Below are positions 27,426 through 34,547 of a stretch of 37,898 nucleotides of DNA, piece by piece. The DNA comes from Peptostreptococcaceae bacterium (lineage in GTDB: Bacteria; Bacillota; Clostridia; Peptostreptococcales; Acidaminobacteraceae), in the NCBI GenBank assembly GCA_027064135.1, contig JAMOQG010000128.1, positions 1 through 37,898 of the forward strand. Direction: 5' to 3'. The translations under genes and the position numbers were made by a program. Numbering within the stretch: position 1 is the first letter of the stretch; every line of letters begins with the position of its first letter. The notes under the pieces were generated by a model. It was not told the origin of the DNA, ran no database searches, and saw only the letters and a list, made by a program, of their open reading frames with translations.

Positions 27426-27764
27426 ATGAAAAACATTATAATTTATACATCTTCAACTTGACCACATTGTCATACAGCAAAAATTTTTTTGAAGACTGAA
27501 GGATATAAGTTTACAGAAAAAAATGTAAGCAGTAATAAAGTTTATCAAAAAGAACTTGTTGATTTAGGTGCTCGTGGAGTACCAACATTTTTAATAGGTA
27601 ATGAAGTAATAGTTGGATTCGATAAAAATAGAATAGTAAATTTAATAGATTATAAAATCATTAAATGCCCTACATGTTTAAAAAGAATGAGAATTCCAAA
27701 AAATAAAGGAAAAATTAAAGTAACCTGTAAAGAGTGTAATACTAAATTTATAGTTAAATCATAG
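27426..27764 (+). CDS. Glutaredoxin-like selenoprotein (in-frame TGA) fused to a zinc ribbon
   Basis: A 112-residue reading frame interrupted only by TGA at 27459-27461. Reading TGA as selenocysteine (U) gives MKNIIIYTSSTUPHC, so U stands exactly where glutaredoxin/NrdH proteins have the first Cys of CPxC. After it come the normal glutaredoxin elements ARGVPTFLIGNEVIVGFD (cis-Pro loop and GF-D). Residues about 80-112 add a zinc-ribbon with CPTC and CKEC pairs. It has a strong promoter, GAGAGGAG before the ATG and full-length conservation after TGA, all against decay. It would reduce disulfides or peroxides, which fits PerR next door. I see no textbook SECIS hairpin, so a sequencing error or nonsense mutation must be excluded. 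Confidence 0.75.
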
Positions 27765-27771
27765 TAATATA

Positions 27772-27800
27772 TTGACTGATTTACATTCTTGAATTATAAT
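27772..27800 (+). promoter_or_regulatory. Sigma-A promoter of perR
   Basis: TTGACT, 17 bp, TATAAT; predicted transcription start near 27807, inside the palindrome at 27806-27818. Confidence 0.75.
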
Positions 27801-27805
27801 TAATT

Positions 27806-27818
27806 TGTAATCATTACA
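27806..27818. promoter_or_regulatory. PerR-box-like operator
   Basis: TGTAATCATTACA is a perfect palindrome; the 15-mer around it matches 12 of 15 bases of the Per box TTATAATNATTATAA. It covers the predicted perR transcription start, suggesting autorepression. Confidence 0.6.
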
Positions 27819-27862
27819 TAAAAGAAATGATTAAATATGCTGAAATTGAAAGCGAGAATATT

Positions 27863-28282
27863 ATGAAAATCATGTCAATACCTGAAATTAAAAAATATCT
27901 AAGTACTAATGGTATCAAACCATCATTACCTAGAATTAAAATTTTTGAATACTTAAATAATTATAAATCACATCCTACTGCAGATGAAATTTACAACGCA
28001 CTAATTGATGATTTAATAACTCTATCTAAAACAACAGTATATAATACTATGGATTTATTTCTTAAGCACAATATTGTGATTCAGATATTAATTGAAGAAA
28101 ACGAAATACGTTATGACTCTTTAACGTCAAATCATGGTCATTTCAAATGCATAAAGTGCAATAAAGTTTATGACTTTAAATATGATTTAGCTGATATTTC
28201 AATCAAAGAACTCGAAGGATTTTCTTTAATTGAATATCACACTTACATTAAAGGAATTTGTAAAAGTTGTAATGAAAAATAA
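27863..28282 (+). CDS. perR: PerR-type peroxide-sensing Fur family repressor
   Basis: 139 residues from the chosen start, close to the 145 of B. subtilis PerR. The winged helix reads SHPTADEIYNAL...TTVYNTMDLF. Residues at all five PerR regulatory metal ligands are present by alignment from memory: His of HPTAD, Asp of RYDS, both His of SNHGH, and Asp of YDFKYD. The Asp choices favour PerR over Fur. The structural zinc site is intact (CIKC and CKSC). It represses oxidative-stress genes until peroxide oxidises it. The start is uncertain: ATG 27827 is possible but gives a 12-residue N-terminal extension; both have weak ribosome sites. An operator-like palindrome overlaps its own promoter start. 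Confidence 0.85.
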   Translation: MKIMSIPEIKKYLSTNGIKPSLPRIKIFEYLNNYKSHPTADEIYNALIDDLITLSKTTVYNTMDLFLKHNIVIQILIEENEIRYDSLTSNHGHFKCIKCNKVYDFKYDLADISIKELEGFSLIEYHTYIKGICKSCNEK

Positions 28283-28291
28283 TATATGCAA

Positions 28292-28327
28292 TAAAAAAAC
28301 CGGATATGATTCAATATCCGGTCTTTT
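28292..28327. terminator. Bidirectional terminator between perR and the hypothetical gene
   Basis: ACCGGATAT and ATATCCGGT form a perfect 9 bp stem with a 6-nt loop; seven A on the left and CTTTT on the right serve both strands. Confidence 0.88.
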
Positions 28328-28329
28328 CA

Positions 28330-28821
28330 TTATATCTCTGTTTTTAAATTATCTGGTTCTTTTAAGAAATTAACTCTTTTAGATTCTTTTTGAATTTCAT
28401 TAATAATCTCGTCTATTTTAAAAATATGTTCTTTCATTTCATCTGCTTTTTCTTTTGAAATATTATAATATAAAAATAAATCTTCAAATTTCTTTTGTAT
28501 AATATTGATTTCAGTAGTAATTTCAATAAATTCATCAATATTCTTACTTTTCATTGCATCTTTATATTGTTCCATATCAATTTTAATAAGTTCAATTACA
28601 TCTTTTTCTGATTCAAATACTTTTAATGGTAATGGATATGGTTTTATTCTTTCAAGGAAATATTTGTTTTTACGATTAATATTATATGCATATTCAAGTT
28701 TATGTCCATTAATTTCAAATTCAACAAAACACATTTTTCCATTAAACTGTTGTACTTTTGCACCCAATTGGAGTAACTTCATTGCATGCTGCATTGCTTC
28801 AGCATTTACATATTTTCTCAT
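28330..28821 (-). CDS. Hypothetical protein, 163 residues
   Basis: Not recognised. No signal peptide or membrane segment, no cysteine pairs. Residues 1-75 look like a compact alpha/beta domain (MRKYVNAEAMQHAMKLLQLG, then CFVEFEINGHKLEYAYNI); residues 78-160 are charged and strongly helical, probably coiled. AAAGGGG supports the ATG. It lies 14 bp after the ArsB/SLC13-type permease gene and shares its terminator region, so the two are probably co-expressed; a cytoplasmic partner of the permease is possible but unsupported. Confidence 0.75.
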   Translation of the reverse strand: MRKYVNAEAMQHAMKLLQLGAKVQQFNGKMCFVEFEINGHKLEYAYNINRKNKYFLERIKPYPLPLKVFESEKDVIELIKIDMEQYKDAMKSKNIDEFIEITTEINIIQKKFEDLFLYYNISKEKADEMKEHIFKIDEIINEIQKESKRVNFLKEPDNLKTEI

Positions 28822-28835
28822 TAGTAATCCCCTTT

Positions 28836-30110
28836 CTATAAATAAAACACAATTAAATAAACACTTGAAATAGCGACACTAACTATCATCAACGGAAATC
28901 CAATTTTTAAATAATCAACAAAACTTATTCTATTGCCATGCTTTTCAAGCATTCCACTAACTACAACATTTGCTGTTGCTCCAACAATCGAACCATTTCC
29001 ACCTAAACATGCACCTAAAGCTAATGCCCACCACAATGGTGTAATATTCATTGCAGACATTGCTCCAATACCTTTTACAAGTGGAATCATTGTTGCAACA
29101 AAAGGAATATTATCAAGAAATGCAGATGCAATTGCAGATACCCATAATATTATCATTGTTGTTATAAATAAATTTCCATTTGTAAGATTTACCATTTTTT
29201 CAGCCAAAATTTCTATTACTCCAACTTCTTCTAATGACCCTACTAAAACGAATAATGCCATAAAAAAGAAAATTGTTGGCCATTCTATTTCAACAAAAAT
29301 CTCTTCAGGTTCAACTTTACTTATCAATAAAAGAATTGCAGCTCCAGCTAAAGCGACAGTTGCTGATTCAAACCCAAATGATTCATGTACTACAAACCCT
29401 AAAATAGTAATTGCTAATACCCCAAGGCTTTTTTTCAACAATAACTCATTTTTAATTGCAATTTTTTCATTCATATTTAAAATTCTTTGTTTAGCTTCCT
29501 CAGTTGTTGATAAACTCTTTTTATAAATGATTTTTAAAATAAACATAATCACTATAAATATAATAACAACTACAGGTAATAAATTAATAATAAAATCCAT
29601 AAATCCTAGATTTGCAGCACTTCCAATCATGATATTAGGAGGATCTCCAATTAATGTTGCAGTTCCACCAATATTTGCAACTAATACTTCAGGAATTAAA
29701 AACGCAATAGGATTAATTTCTAACGTATCAGTAATTACAAGAGTTACAGGTACAATCAATAAAATAGTTGTAACATTATCAAGTAGTGCTGACGCTACTG
29801 CAGTAACAATTGATAATAATACTATTATTTTCCATGGATCACCTTTTGCTGTCTTTGCAGCTTTAATTGCAATATACTCAAATACACCAGTTCTTCTAGT
29901 AATACCTACAATTATCATCATACCAATTAAAAGCCCAATAGTATTGAAATCAATATGATCAATTGCAGCCTTCTGGCTCAACACATGAAGCATCAACATT
30001 ATAACAGCTCCAAACATAGCTATTGTAGTTCTATGAATTTTTTCAGAAATAATAATTCCATAAGTTGCAATAAAAATCGATATAACTATAATTACATGAC
30101 TTTCTTCCAT
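28836..30110 (-). CDS. ArsB/SLC13-type ion transporter permease
   Basis: 424 residues with about eleven membrane segments. The paired motifs of this superfamily are clear: SALLDNVTTILLIVPVTL with ANIGGTATLIGDPPNIMIGS in the first half, and ASAFLDNIPFVATMIPLV with ACLGGNGSIVGATANVVVSG in the second, an inverted-repeat arrangement seen in ArsB, NhaD and citrate/dicarboxylate carriers. Substrate cannot be told from sequence; an anion (arsenite, organic acid) or sodium/proton exchange are the usual options. No arsR or arsC neighbour favours arsenite. ATG 30110 has AAGGAG 9 nt upstream; the TTG at 30128 lies before that site. Confidence 0.87.
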   Translation of the reverse strand: MEESHVIIVISIFIATYGIIISEKIHRTTIAMFGAVIMLMLHVLSQKAAIDHIDFNTIGLLIGMMIIVGITRRTGVFEYIAIKAAKTAKGDPWKIIVLLSIVTAVASALLDNVTTILLIVPVTLVITDTLEINPIAFLIPEVLVANIGGTATLIGDPPNIMIGSAANLGFMDFIINLLPVVVIIFIVIMFILKIIYKKSLSTTEEAKQRILNMNEKIAIKNELLLKKSLGVLAITILGFVVHESFGFESATVALAGAAILLLISKVEPEEIFVEIEWPTIFFFMALFVLVGSLEEVGVIEILAEKMVNLTNGNLFITTMIILWVSAIASAFLDNIPFVATMIPLVKGIGAMSAMNITPLWWALALGACLGGNGSIVGATANVVVSGMLEKHGNRISFVDYLKIGFPLMIVSVAISSVYLIVFYL

Positions 30111-30141
30111 TTCCACACTCCTTTTCAAATTTACCTTGTTC

Positions 30142-30170
30142 AGTTTACTCCTAATGCTCTTTTATGTCAA
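30142..30170 (-). promoter_or_regulatory. Sigma-A promoter of the permease gene
   Basis: Minus strand perfect TTGACA, 17 bp, TAAACT, about 25 bp before the predicted ATG. Confidence 0.65.
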
Positions 30171-30194
30171 ACACATTTTAATGTTTTTAACTAA

Positions 30195-30231
30195 CAAAAA
30201 AGCAGAAAAACACTTTTCATATCTCTCTGCT
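30195..30231 (-). terminator. Terminator after the NapH-like gene
   Basis: Minus strand AGCAGA and TCTGCT pair with a 19-nt interior and are followed by TTTTTT, directly after the stop at 30237. Confidence 0.6.
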
Positions 30232-30236
30232 ATTAA

Positions 30237-30710
30237 TTATTTATTTGTAAAAGATAAAGCATCTACTGGACATACAGTTATACAATCCATACATCTTGAG
30301 CATTTATAACTTGCAGCTGGATCAATTTTACCTTCCTTAAACAAGCTTGAATCTTTATTAAAGTTTGTAATATAACATGTGTCATCACATTTCCCACAAT
30401 CAATACATTTATCATGATCAATTTTAATTTTGAAAAAACTCATTTTATTTAAATACCCGCTAATCCATGCAATTGGACAACCTAGCTTGTGATATTGATA
30501 CAGTGAAGATTTTTCATCACTTTTACTAAATTTCATCATTAATTCCATGACATATCCAATTGGACACATCCATCTACAAAAAACTTTTCCAAATATTATT
30601 CCAAGCACTGATCCAAATAAAATTATATATACTAATGAAATTTGAAAATAACTTGCAACCAAATAAAATGAAATTGCAAATACTGCTTGAACACTTTTTC
30701 TTTTAATCAT
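30237..30710 (-). CDS. NapH-like membrane 4Fe-4S protein (short)
   Basis: 157 residues. One or two membrane segments at about 5-40, then the CRWMCPIGYVMELMMK motif seen in NapH, RdxA and related ferredoxin-type membrane proteins, then two 4Fe-4S motifs: CIDCGKCDDTC (about 95-105) and CSRCMDCITVCPVDAL (about 136-151). It should carry electrons at the membrane. It is shorter than NapH (about 270-290 residues, four helices), having only the first-helix part, so it is a compact relative rather than NapH itself. ATG 30710 has GGAGGGG just ahead; a GTG lies seven codons upstream, before that site. It appears to be transcribed alone. Confidence 0.83.
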   Translation of the reverse strand: MIKRKSVQAVFAISFYLVASYFQISLVYIILFGSVLGIIFGKVFCRWMCPIGYVMELMMKFSKSDEKSSLYQYHKLGCPIAWISGYLNKMSFFKIKIDHDKCIDCGKCDDTCYITNFNKDSSLFKEGKIDPAASYKCSRCMDCITVCPVDALSFTNK

Positions 30711-30721
30711 TTTCCCCTCCA

Positions 30722-30765
30722 GAATACTCACATATTACTATATTACACTATATTTCAGAGTATTC
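30722..30765. repeat. Inverted repeat over the promoter region of the NapH-like gene
   Basis: GAATACTC (30722-30729) and GAGTATTC (30758-30765) are perfect inverse copies 28 bp apart. They flank the minus-strand sequence where a weak promoter (TTGTTG, 17 bp, TGTAAT) can be read, and the inner copy is next to the ribosome site. Confidence 0.5.
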
Positions 30766-30791
30766 AACAATTGATACTAACTTAACAAAAT

Positions 30792-32474
30792 CTAAATTTT
30801 AAAAGTTGCAATAAATTTATCGAGTTCTTTAATTAAATCATATAATTTATCACTTGCATTAGATATTTCATTTATTGAAGCTGTCTGTTCTTCTGTAGAT
30901 GCTGATGCTTCTTCAGTATTCGCAGCATATTCTTCGGAAATTGCTGAAACATTTTGAATTACTTCAAGCGCTTTTGTTTTATTTTCATTCATTTTAGAAC
31001 TTGAAACAAATAATTCACTAACAATTTCTTCAGTTACTTTTATTGCTTTTGAAATTTCATTAAACTTATTTTCAGTTTCATTCACTTTTTCTGTTTGTGT
31101 TTCAAATATCAACGTAATAGTTTTCATTTTATTAACAGCATTGTTAACACTTGTTGTTAATTCAGTAACAATATTGTCAATTTCCTTTGTAGACTTAGTT
31201 GATTCTTCAGCAAGCTTTTTGATTTCATCAGCCACTACTGCAAATCCTTTTCCATGTTCGCCAGCTCTTGCAGCTTCAATTGCAGCATTTAAAGCAAGTA
31301 AATTTGTTTGCTCAGCAATTGACGCTATTACGGTTGTTACATTACCAATTTCACTAGTATTTCTATTAGTATCATTAATTACATCAACAATTTCTTTTGC
31401 AGCTGTAGAACTTTCATCTGTATTTTGAATAAGTTCCTTAATTGCTGACAATCCCGCAATAATTGATTCATTAACACTTTCAGATGAATTGCTTAATTTT
31501 TCAATGTTTTTTTGCTCTTCATTAATTAAATTACCTAAACCAATTATCACTTCAGAGCCACTTTCAGCTTCTTTCGCTTGGTTTTGAGCTCCTTCTGCTA
31601 ATTCTTCAATATTTCTACCTATTTCATTTGAAATTTCTGAAACTTCCATTGATTGACTAGACAATTCTTTTGATGAATCTGACACAATATTAGCAGTACT
31701 ACTAACTTTTGTAAGAATTCCTCTTATATCATTAGTCATTTTATTAAATGCATTTCCTAATTTTCCAAGTTCATCCTTTGAATTTATTTCAACATTATTT
31801 GTAAAATCACCTTCAGCTATTTTATAAGTTGCTTTTTCTAAAATTGAAAGTGGTTTTAATAGTTTATTTAAAATTAAACTCGAAACAGCTACAATAAAAA
31901 TCAAACTCATAATAATTATTAAACTAACATTTTTTTTAAAACTACTTACAAGTTCATCATAATAGGTATTAGGTACACCTACATACCAAATTCCAATATT
32001 TTCTCCTTCTTTATTTTTTATTGGTTCATACGCAGTTTGATTCCATGTTCCTACAACATTTGCTTTTCCAACAAACTTTTCACCTTCATTTAAAACTATA
32101 TTTGCAATTTTATCTGAAACCGTAGTTCCAACCGCTCTATTTCCTTCAGCATCTTTTACATTTGTTGAAATTCGTGTGTTTCCCATAAAAATTGTTACAG
32201 TATCTCCAGTAAGTTCTCCAATTTTATCAGTAATCATAAAATCATTATTCATTATAGCATGACCTTTATAAAGTTTGCCATCTTGAACTTTCCAAGCTCC
32301 TGGATATTTTTCATTTAAATAATTTCTGCCAAGAGTTAAATCACTTAATAATTTTTGTTGCGCAGCTTTTACAACTTCATTATGCATTCTATCTTGTGCA
32401 AAATACCCTACTTCAACTCCTAACGCTACAATTCCTACTATAATTAATATTAAAATTTTACTCCGCAATTTCAA
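30792..32474 (-). CDS. Methyl-accepting chemotaxis protein with extracellular Cache-like domain
   Basis: 560 residues. Membrane helix about 5-25, an external single-Cache-like domain (about 30-180, with [20 protein letters not shown], then [15 protein letters not shown] and [15 protein letters not shown]), a second helix (about 183-205), HAMP (about 205-260) and a signalling domain with the invariant hairpin tip [20 protein letters not shown]. It senses a small external ligand and signals to CheA. The start is TTG at 32474: GGGAG lies 7 nt upstream and no ATG fits. It follows the ABC/GTPase cluster but has a terminator and its own extended -10 site before it. Confidence 0.93.
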   Translation of the reverse strand: MKLRSKILILIIVGIVALGVEVGYFAQDRMHNEVVKAAQQKLLSDLTLGRNYLNEKYPGAWKVQDGKLYKGHAIMNNDFMITDKIGELTGDTVTIFMGNTRISTNVKDAEGNRAVGTTVSDKIANIVLNEGEKFVGKANVVGTWNQTAYEPIKNKEGENIGIWYVGVPNTYYDELVSSFKKNVSLIIIMSLIFIVAVSSLILNKLLKPLSILEKATYKIAEGDFTNNVEINSKDELGKLGNAFNKMTNDIRGILTKVSSTANIVSDSSKELSSQSMEVSEISNEIGRNIEELAEGAQNQAKEAESGSEVIIGLGNLINEEQKNIEKLSNSSESVNESIIAGLSAIKELIQNTDESSTAAKEIVDVINDTNRNTSEIGNVTTVIASIAEQTNLLALNAAIEAARAGEHGKGFAVVADEIKKLAEESTKSTKEIDNIVTELTTSVNNAVNKMKTITLIFETQTEKVNETENKFNEISKAIKVTEEIVSELFVSSSKMNENKTKALEVIQNVSAISEEYAANTEEASASTEEQTASINEISNASDKLYDLIKELDKFIATFKI

Positions 32475-32522
32475 AATTACACTCCCTTTCTAAAAAAACA
32501 ATATCTCAACTATACTTCACAT

Positions 32523-32531
32523 ATTATATCA
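32523..32531 (-). promoter_or_regulatory. Extended -10 promoter of the Cache chemoreceptor gene
   Basis: Minus strand TGATATAAT (TG-N-TATAAT), 49 bp upstream of the TTG start, just after the cluster terminator. Confidence 0.45.
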
Positions 32532-32539
32532 TAAATTAC

Positions 32540-32568
32540 AAAAAAAAAACCAGAACATATCCGGTTTT
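32540..32568 (-). terminator. Terminator of the ABC/GTPase/DUF1858 cluster
   Basis: Minus strand AAACCGGA and TCTGGTTT pair (one G-U) around TATGT, followed by a further run of T, 8 bp after the last stop codon. Confidence 0.85.
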
Positions 32569-32575
32569 AAAACTA

Positions 32576-32818
32576 CTAATAATCAATTCCTGCTGCTTTT
32601 ACATTAGATGGATCAAATGCATGACATGGTACAACAGCATAGACCATGTTGCAATGAGGACATTTATCTTCAAAAGTATTCATTTCAAATGCTTTCCCAC
32701 ACTCAACGCAATCAATTGTCATTGACATTGGCATAAATTGTGTTGAAAAACCCATAGATCTTACTTTATTTACTACTTCTTTACCACTTTCAAAACTTCC
32801 ACTACATCCATCATGCAT
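32576..32818 (-). CDS. Small cysteine-rich (zinc-ribbon-like) protein of the ABC/GTPase cluster
   Basis: 80 residues, not recognised as a named family. Six Cys: Cys5 in MHDGCSGS, a CVEC pair and a CPHC pair (about 37-56) forming a likely zinc or iron ribbon, and one more in AVVPCHAFDP. No signal peptide. Its ATG overlaps the ATPase stop by 8 bp (ATGCATGA), so translation is coupled and its amount tied to the ATPase. AAAGGAG precedes it. A metal or sulfur carrier for the cluster is a reasonable guess, not a demonstrated function. Confidence 0.8.
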   Translation of the reverse strand: MHDGCSGSFESGKEVVNKVRSMGFSTQFMPMSMTIDCVECGKAFEMNTFEDKCPHCNMVYAVVPCHAFDPSNVKAAGIDY

Positions 32819-33851
32819 AATAATTCTCCTTTAATAATTTATTATTCTCCAATGTTTCACCATTTCTTAGATTTAATCTTAAACCATTAATAACATCATC
32901 CATTTTTTGAAGCTCAATGAGCAGTTTCTTTTCATCCTCAATTGTTTCCAAAGTTCCTGCTATACCACCATTTTTAATAATAATTCTTTTATCAGCCATC
33001 AATGCTAAAATAGGATCATGAGTTGCCATTAAAACAATTTTATCCTCTTTAACAAGTAAATTTAAAGCTTTCTTTCTATCTATTCCAGCGTTTTCTATCT
33101 CATCTATTAAAACTATAGGTGATGTGCTTAAAATCGCTGTATCAGCAATCATAAGTGCTCTAGATTGACCTCCGCTTAGATTAGTAATAGATGTTTCTAA
33201 ATCAAACTTCTCTCCAGCTAGATGATTTGCTGCTTCAATAATTCTTCTAATTATTTCTTTTTCGTTCTCAACCATTCTACTCCTAGCATGAAGTTCTATA
33301 AATTCTTTAACATTCAAATCCATTACAAAATTCATATTTTGAGAAAGTTGCGCAACTAATTTGTTTGACGAAGAAAATCTCCATTTCATATCTGGTTTTT
33401 TATGATTAATTAATATACTTCTATTTGTTGGTGTATCCCTGTTAGCAGTCCATTCAATATCAGCTAAAAGTCTGCTTTTCCCTGAACCAGTTGGCCCAAC
33501 AATAGAGATAATTTCACCTTTATTTATTGTAAACTCATCGAAATTTTCTTTATTTCCACTTTTATCATTTCCTGCAACAATAGTAAGCGAATCAACACCT
33601 TCATCTTCTTTGATTCCAAGAAACATCATCATTTCATTTAAATAATGAATAAAATCATTTTTTATTTTTTCAATGTCTATTGCCCACTGTTCAATATCAT
33701 CTTCAGAAAAATGATCTAAATATTCTATGAATGTTAAGTCATTGAACCCTTCAATATTTAAATTATTATTTTCATAAAATGATAATGAAAACGGATATTT
33801 ATTTTCAAGTTCTTTAATTGTCATATTTTCAATATTTTTAAATTTAATCAT
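32811..33851 (-). CDS. Soluble ABC ATPase with N-terminal DUF1858/ScdA-like helical domain
   Basis: 346 residues without membrane segments. Residues about 8-75 (MTIKELENKYPFSLSFYENN and onward) look like a DUF1858 or ScdA-N helical domain. The ABC domain follows: Walker A GPTGSGKS (about 119-126), signature LSGGQSR (about 226), Walker B IVLIDEIENAG, and switch His in MATHDP. The Walker B segment reads DEIENAG, unlike importer ATPases (DEPT), closer to non-transport ABC proteins. No permease gene is nearby. Its ATG overlaps the GTPase stop by 8 bp. Its likely role is ATP-driven remodelling or loading within this cluster; substrate unknown. Confidence 0.85.
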   Translation of the reverse strand: MIKFKNIENMTIKELENKYPFSLSFYENNNLNIEGFNDLTFIEYLDHFSEDDIEQWAIDIEKIKNDFIHYLNEMMMFLGIKEDEGVDSLTIVAGNDKSGNKENFDEFTINKGEIISIVGPTGSGKSRLLADIEWTANRDTPTNRSILINHKKPDMKWRFSSSNKLVAQLSQNMNFVMDLNVKEFIELHARSRMVENEKEIIRRIIEAANHLAGEKFDLETSITNLSGGQSRALMIADTAILSTSPIVLIDEIENAGIDRKKALNLLVKEDKIVLMATHDPILALMADKRIIIKNGGIAGTLETIEDEKKLLIELQKMDDVINGLRLNLRNGETLENNKLLKENYYA

Positions 33852-34545
33852 TTAAATCACCAAGCTTTATTTTTCTAACATTTCCCATTTGATAATCTTC
33901 ACCAATTCTTTTTTCTCCTAAACAATAAGAGCAAAGAGCAGAAGGCATTGAAAATCTTAGTTCTTTACCTTTTACAGTTGTAATATTCTCATTTTCATCA
34001 TATAGAAGTGTACTTAATTCATATGCACCTTGACCTGTTAAACCATTAATATGCATTGTTATTGCTTTCGGATTTACTAAATGCACTTTTGATGCAAAAA
34101 CTTCTCTCTCAGCTTGTGATACAATATCACCTTTTGTAATTACTACAATATCCGCTGATTTTAACATTGGTCCTATTTTTTTAGGAGTATTAATTCCACT
34201 TAGATTATCAATTACACATATTGCTTTAATATCTTTTAAATAAGGTGAACAACGATTACAAAGCCCAGCACTTTCAGTAATCAATACATCAAGTTTCTGT
34301 TTTACTCCCCATTCAACTACTTCTTCAATATTGCTAACAAAATAATGATCTGGACAAAGCGAACCTGATAAGCCTTTTTTTACAGGAACTCCTGCTTTTT
34401 CATATAAAATATCATCATCAGTATAAAGACAGTCAAATTTTACAACTCCAACTTTAAAATTTCTTTGTTTTAAAGCTTCAATTGTTTTTATAATTATAGC
34501 TGTTTTACCAGATGAAGGAGGACCTGATACGGTAACTAAATTCAT
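33844..34545 (-). CDS. HypB/UreG-like SIMIBI GTPase
   Basis: 233 residues. P-loop SGPPSSGKTAII at the N-terminus; VGVVKFDCLYTDDD and LITESAGLCNRCSPYL follow as the switch regions; VITKGD replaces the NKxD guanine motif; then HLVNPKAITMHINGLTGQG, as in HypB. HypB and UreG are metallochaperone GTPases of the G3E/SIMIBI group. Cysteines in the C-x2-C of the ESAGLCNRC loop and in LCSYC near the C-terminus could bind metal. Its ATG is two bases after the stop of the binding-protein gene, using the GGAGG in that gene's last codons. Probably handles a metal or cofactor for the neighbouring proteins. Confidence 0.82.
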   Translation of the reverse strand: MNLVTVSGPPSSGKTAIIIKTIEALKQRNFKVGVVKFDCLYTDDDILYEKAGVPVKKGLSGSLCPDHYFVSNIEEVVEWGVKQKLDVLITESAGLCNRCSPYLKDIKAICVIDNLSGINTPKKIGPMLKSADIVVITKGDIVSQAEREVFASKVHLVNPKAITMHINGLTGQGAYELSTLLYDENENITTVKGKELRFSMPSALCSYCLGEKRIGEDYQMGNVRKIKLGDLND

Positions 34546-34547
34546 AT

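Noticed and set aside
27462-27501. A classical SECIS hairpin after the TGA
   Set aside because: The only foldable element is an A5/U5 stem closed by CAG/CUG with bulges and no G at the loop start; too weak to list as a feature.
27489-27764. A 91-codon gene starting at ATG 27489
   Set aside because: It has no ribosome site and lacks the glutaredoxin active site; the frame is better read from 27426 through the TGA.
28933-29958. Two adjacent plus-strand open frames opposite the permease gene
   Set aside because: Both mirror the membrane protein's low-complexity codons and have no start signals; the minus-strand motifs are unambiguous.
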